Positions 6,471 through 8,248 of a stretch of DNA of 8,248 bases are shown one piece after another. The notes under the pieces are model-generated. The model made no database searches and was not told where the DNA came from. It saw nothing but the letters and a program-made list of their open reading frames with translations. Position numbers and translations under genes: made by a program. Every line of letters begins with the position of its first letter. Positions within the stretch are counted from its first letter, which is position 1. Source of the DNA: an uncultured Mollicutes bacterium (GTDB taxonomy: Bacteria > Bacillota_I > Bacilli_A > RFN20 > CAG-826); contig URTN01000030.1 in the NCBI GenBank assembly GCA_900550795.1, forward strand, positions 1 through 8,248, in the 5' to 3' direction.

Positions 6471-7067
6471 ATGAGCGAATTAAAAACGCTTTTGTCTTTG
6501 ATTGATTCTTTTTCAAAATTGCCAGGTATAGGTACCAAAAGTGCTGAACGTATGGCCTATGCTGTTTTGGAAATGAAAAAGGATGATATCGATCAATTTG
6601 CCAAAGCCCTAATCGATAGCAAAAACAATATCCACAAATGCAAAATATGTGGTTTATATAGCGAAGAAGAAGTTTGTCCTATTTGCCAAGATAAAACATT
6701 AGACCACTCCACTTGCATTGTTTTAGCTTATCCAAAAGATATCTTGCCATTTGAGAAAATGAATTCTTTTAAAGGCGTCTATCATTGTTTAGGGGGTTTA
6801 ATCTCTCCTAATAAGGGAATTGGTCCAGATGATTTAAATATCGCCTCTTTATTAAATAGGATTAAAACCGAAGGAATAAAGGAAATAATAATCGCGACTA
6901 GCCCTACTCTAGAAGGGGAAACCACATCTTTATATCTATCTAAGATATTAGAAAGCGAAAATGTTGTTGTTACTCGTTTAGCTTATGGACTTCCAATGGG
7001 AGCTTCTATCGACTATGCTGATACTTTGACTTTATCCAAAGCAATTGAAGGAAGGAAGAAATTATGA
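6471..7067 (+). CDS. recR: Recombination mediator protein RecR
   Basis: RecR works with RecO (and RecF) to load RecA on SSB-coated single-stranded DNA in gap repair. At 198 residues it has the standard length. It shows a helix-hairpin-helix LPGIGTKSAERMA (17-29), a zinc finger C57-x2-C60-x8-C69-x2-C72, and a Toprim domain with PKDILPFEK (88-96) and YHCLGGLISPNKGIGPDDLNI (104-124). IIIATSPTLEGETTSLY (129-145) and the RecR signature GLPMGASIDYADTLTLSKALEGR-like tail (173-195) follow. The Toprim position often occupied by Glu (or Gln in Bacillus) seems to be Ala86, which need not matter as RecR is not catalytic. The start lies two bases after the ebfC stop, with an AGGA about 14 bases upstream, rather far, so coupling to ebfC translation is likely. 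The stop TGA overlaps the tmk ATG. Confidence 0.97.
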   Translation: MSELKTLLSLIDSFSKLPGIGTKSAERMAYAVLEMKKDDIDQFAKALIDSKNNIHKCKICGLYSEEEVCPICQDKTLDHSTCIVLAYPKDILPFEKMNSFKGVYHCLGGLISPNKGIGPDDLNIASLLNRIKTEGIKEIIIATSPTLEGETTSLYLSKILESENVVVTRLAYGLPMGASIDYADTLTLSKAIEGRKKL

Positions 7068-7690
7068 GCAAATTCATTACATTTGAAGGTGGAGAAGGAT
7101 CTGGAAAATCTACCGTCATGAAAGATGTTGCTACTAGGCTAACAAAAGAAGGCTACAAATTAGTCTTAACTAGAGAGCCGGGTGGAACTCCAATTGCCGA
7201 AGAAATTAGAAACGTAATCCTCGACAAAGCCAATACCAAGATGGATCCTAGGACAGAAGCTCTTTTATATGCCGCTAGCAGAAGACAACATCTAGTTGAA
7301 AAGATTTGGCCAGCATTAGAAAGAGGGGAGATAGTCCTTTGCGACCGTTATCTTGATTCTTCTTTAGCATATCAAGGCGGGGCTAGAGGATTAGGGGTTG
7401 ATGAAGTTTTATCTATCAACATGTTCGCAACAGAGGGAGAATATCCCGATCTCACACTACTATTCGATTTAGAGCCAGAAGAAGGGCTAAAAAGAATTGA
7501 GAAAAATAAGGGAAGAGAAGTAAATAGACTAGATTTGGAAAAACTCGAATTCCATAAAAAAGTTAGAGATAATTTCCATGCTTTAGCCAAAAAATACTCG
7601 ACCCGTTATGTCGTTATCGACGCTTCTAAGCCATTAAATGAAGTCGAAGATGAAGTATATAGAATCATAAAGGAAACAATATCTAAATAA
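7064..7690 (+). CDS. tmk: Thymidylate kinase (dTMP kinase)
   Basis: This cytoplasmic enzyme phosphorylates dTMP to dTDP with ATP, an essential step towards dTTP in both de novo and salvage routes. The 208-residue length is typical. It shows the P-loop FEGGEGSGKST (7-17), REPGGT (37-42), the dTMP-binding DRYLDSSLAYQGGARGLG segment (94-111) and a LID region rich in basic residues (RIEKNKGREVNRLD, 144-157). A P-loop without Arg plus a basic LID suggests the bacterial type II arrangement. The ATG overlaps the recR stop as ATGA, and a GGAAGGAAG ribosome site ends 5 bases upstream, so the start is secure. Its position between recR and holB matches a condensed Bacillus order in which the genes between recR and tmk, and between tmk and holB, are gone. 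Confidence 0.97.
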   Translation: MSKFITFEGGEGSGKSTVMKDVATRLTKEGYKLVLTREPGGTPIAEEIRNVILDKANTKMDPRTEALLYAASRRQHLVEKIWPALERGEIVLCDRYLDSSLAYQGGARGLGVDEVLSINMFATEGEYPDLTLLFDLEPEEGLKRIEKNKGREVNRLDLEKLEFHKKVRDNFHALAKKYSTRYVVIDASKPLNEVEDEVYRIIKETISK

Positions 7691-8248
7691 TGGGTATAAA
7701 GAATTATGTCGAAAAAAATCAGCCTCTTCTAAGCAAGACTTTTTCTCTTGCTATAAAAGGTAATAGGATTGCCCATGCCTATCTTTTATTAGGTGAACCA
7801 GGAATTCCATTAAAGGAAATTGCTATTTTCATGGCTAAGTCAATACTTTGCGACCATGGAGATCCTTTAGCAGATGAAACATGTAACACCTGTAAAAGAA
7901 TTGAAGAAGGTGAATACCCTGACTTAATAATTTGTAATGGAGAAGAATCTTCAATCAAAAAAGAAGATGTCGGATTAGTTACTTCTTCATTTTCAAAAAC
8001 AGCCTTAGAAGAAAAAGGGATAATGATTTATATAATCCATCAAGTGGAAAATATGACCGGGGAAGCCTGCAATTCAATTTTGAAATTCCTAGAAGAACCT
8101 ACCCCAAATACATATGCAATACTTACTTCTAATAACGAAGCCAAGATATTGCCTACCATAATCTCTAGATGCGAATCTATTAGACTGCTTCTAAAGCCTA
8201 GAGAAGAAGTAGAAAAAGAAGCCATTGAAGATGGGATAAATGAAGAAG
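7690..8248 (+). CDS. holB: DNA polymerase III subunit delta' (HolB), N-terminal part, cut by window edge
   Basis: Delta' is the non-ATPase clamp-loader subunit that pairs with delta and supplies an arginine finger. The 186 visible codons align with the DnaX/HolB AAA+ fold: RIAHAYLLLGEPG (26-38), zinc-module cysteines, PDLI (77-80), LKFLEEPTPNTYAILTSN (131-148) and the retained SRC finger (169-171). The nucleotide site is degenerate, as expected for delta': the Walker A lysine and threonine are missing (GEPGIPLKE, 35-43) and the Walker B acids are replaced (IIHQVENM, 115-122). Only three zinc-type cysteines are visible (C54, C65, C68); Asp62 lies where a fourth is usual. The ATG shares one base with the tmk TAA stop (TAATG), so termination-reinitiation is likely. 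The C-terminal collar domain lies beyond the window. Confidence 0.93.
   Translation, partial: MGIKNYVEKNQPLLSKTFSLAIKGNRIAHAYLLLGEPGIPLKEIAIFMAKSILCDHGDPLADETCNTCKRIEEGEYPDLIICNGEESSIKKEDVGLVTSSFSKTALEEKGIMIYIIHQVENMTGEACNSILKFLEEPTPNTYAILTSNNEAKILPTIISRCESIRLLLKPREEVEKEAIEDGINEE

Noticed and set aside
6724..6731. RecR Toprim glutamate replaced by alanine as a sign of lost function
   Set aside because: Bacillus subtilis RecR, as I recall it, also lacks Glu there (Gln), RecR is not a catalytic Toprim protein, and the rest of the domain is intact.

Overview
The window is AT-rich bacterial DNA filled almost entirely with conserved housekeeping genes in two divergent clusters. Gene content and order (prfA-prmC-sua5/rpiB on one strand, dnaX-ebfC-recR-tmk-holB on the other) point to a low-GC Gram-positive bacterium: Bacilli in the broad sense, possibly a small-genome lineage near Erysipelotrichales, RF39 or Acholeplasmatales. 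prfA, recR and the sua5/rpiB gene all end in TGA, and Trp is encoded by TGG. The genetic code is therefore the standard one, not the TGA=Trp code of Mycoplasma. The lineage is inferred, not proven.

Left arm (positions 1-4129, minus strand, read right to left): prfA (release factor 1), prmC (the methyltransferase for the release-factor GGQ glutamine), a fused gene encoding a Sua5/YrdC tRNA t6A-synthesis domain and an RpiB ribose-5-phosphate isomerase domain, then comFA (competence DNA helicase), whose 3' end leaves the window. Genes overlap or are separated by a few to about 34 bases, so they are probably one transcript. The first three products serve translation; comFA serves DNA uptake.

Centre (4130-4259): a short divergent intergenic region. 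It has an extended -10 promoter facing prfA, a TATAAT box only about 10 bases before the dnaX ATG (suggesting a leaderless or nearly leaderless mRNA), a perfect 15-bp inverted repeat and three YTAGCAA heptamers.

Right arm (4260-8248, plus strand): dnaX (clamp-loader tau subunit), ebfC/ybaB (nucleoid-associated protein), recR (recombination mediator), tmk (thymidylate kinase) and holB (clamp-loader delta', running off the right edge). Gaps are 1 and 2 bases, then overlaps of 4 and 1 bases. Two clamp-loader subunits are thus co-expressed with a dTTP-synthesis enzyme and a repair factor. This is a stripped-down version of the Bacillus dnaX-recR and tmk-holB regions.

I see no mobile element, CRISPR array, tRNA, rRNA or defence locus. 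No wholly unknown system is evident. The points most worth checking are the Sua5-RpiB fusion, the divergent regulatory region with probable leaderless dnaX initiation, and comFA sitting in a translation-factor operon.
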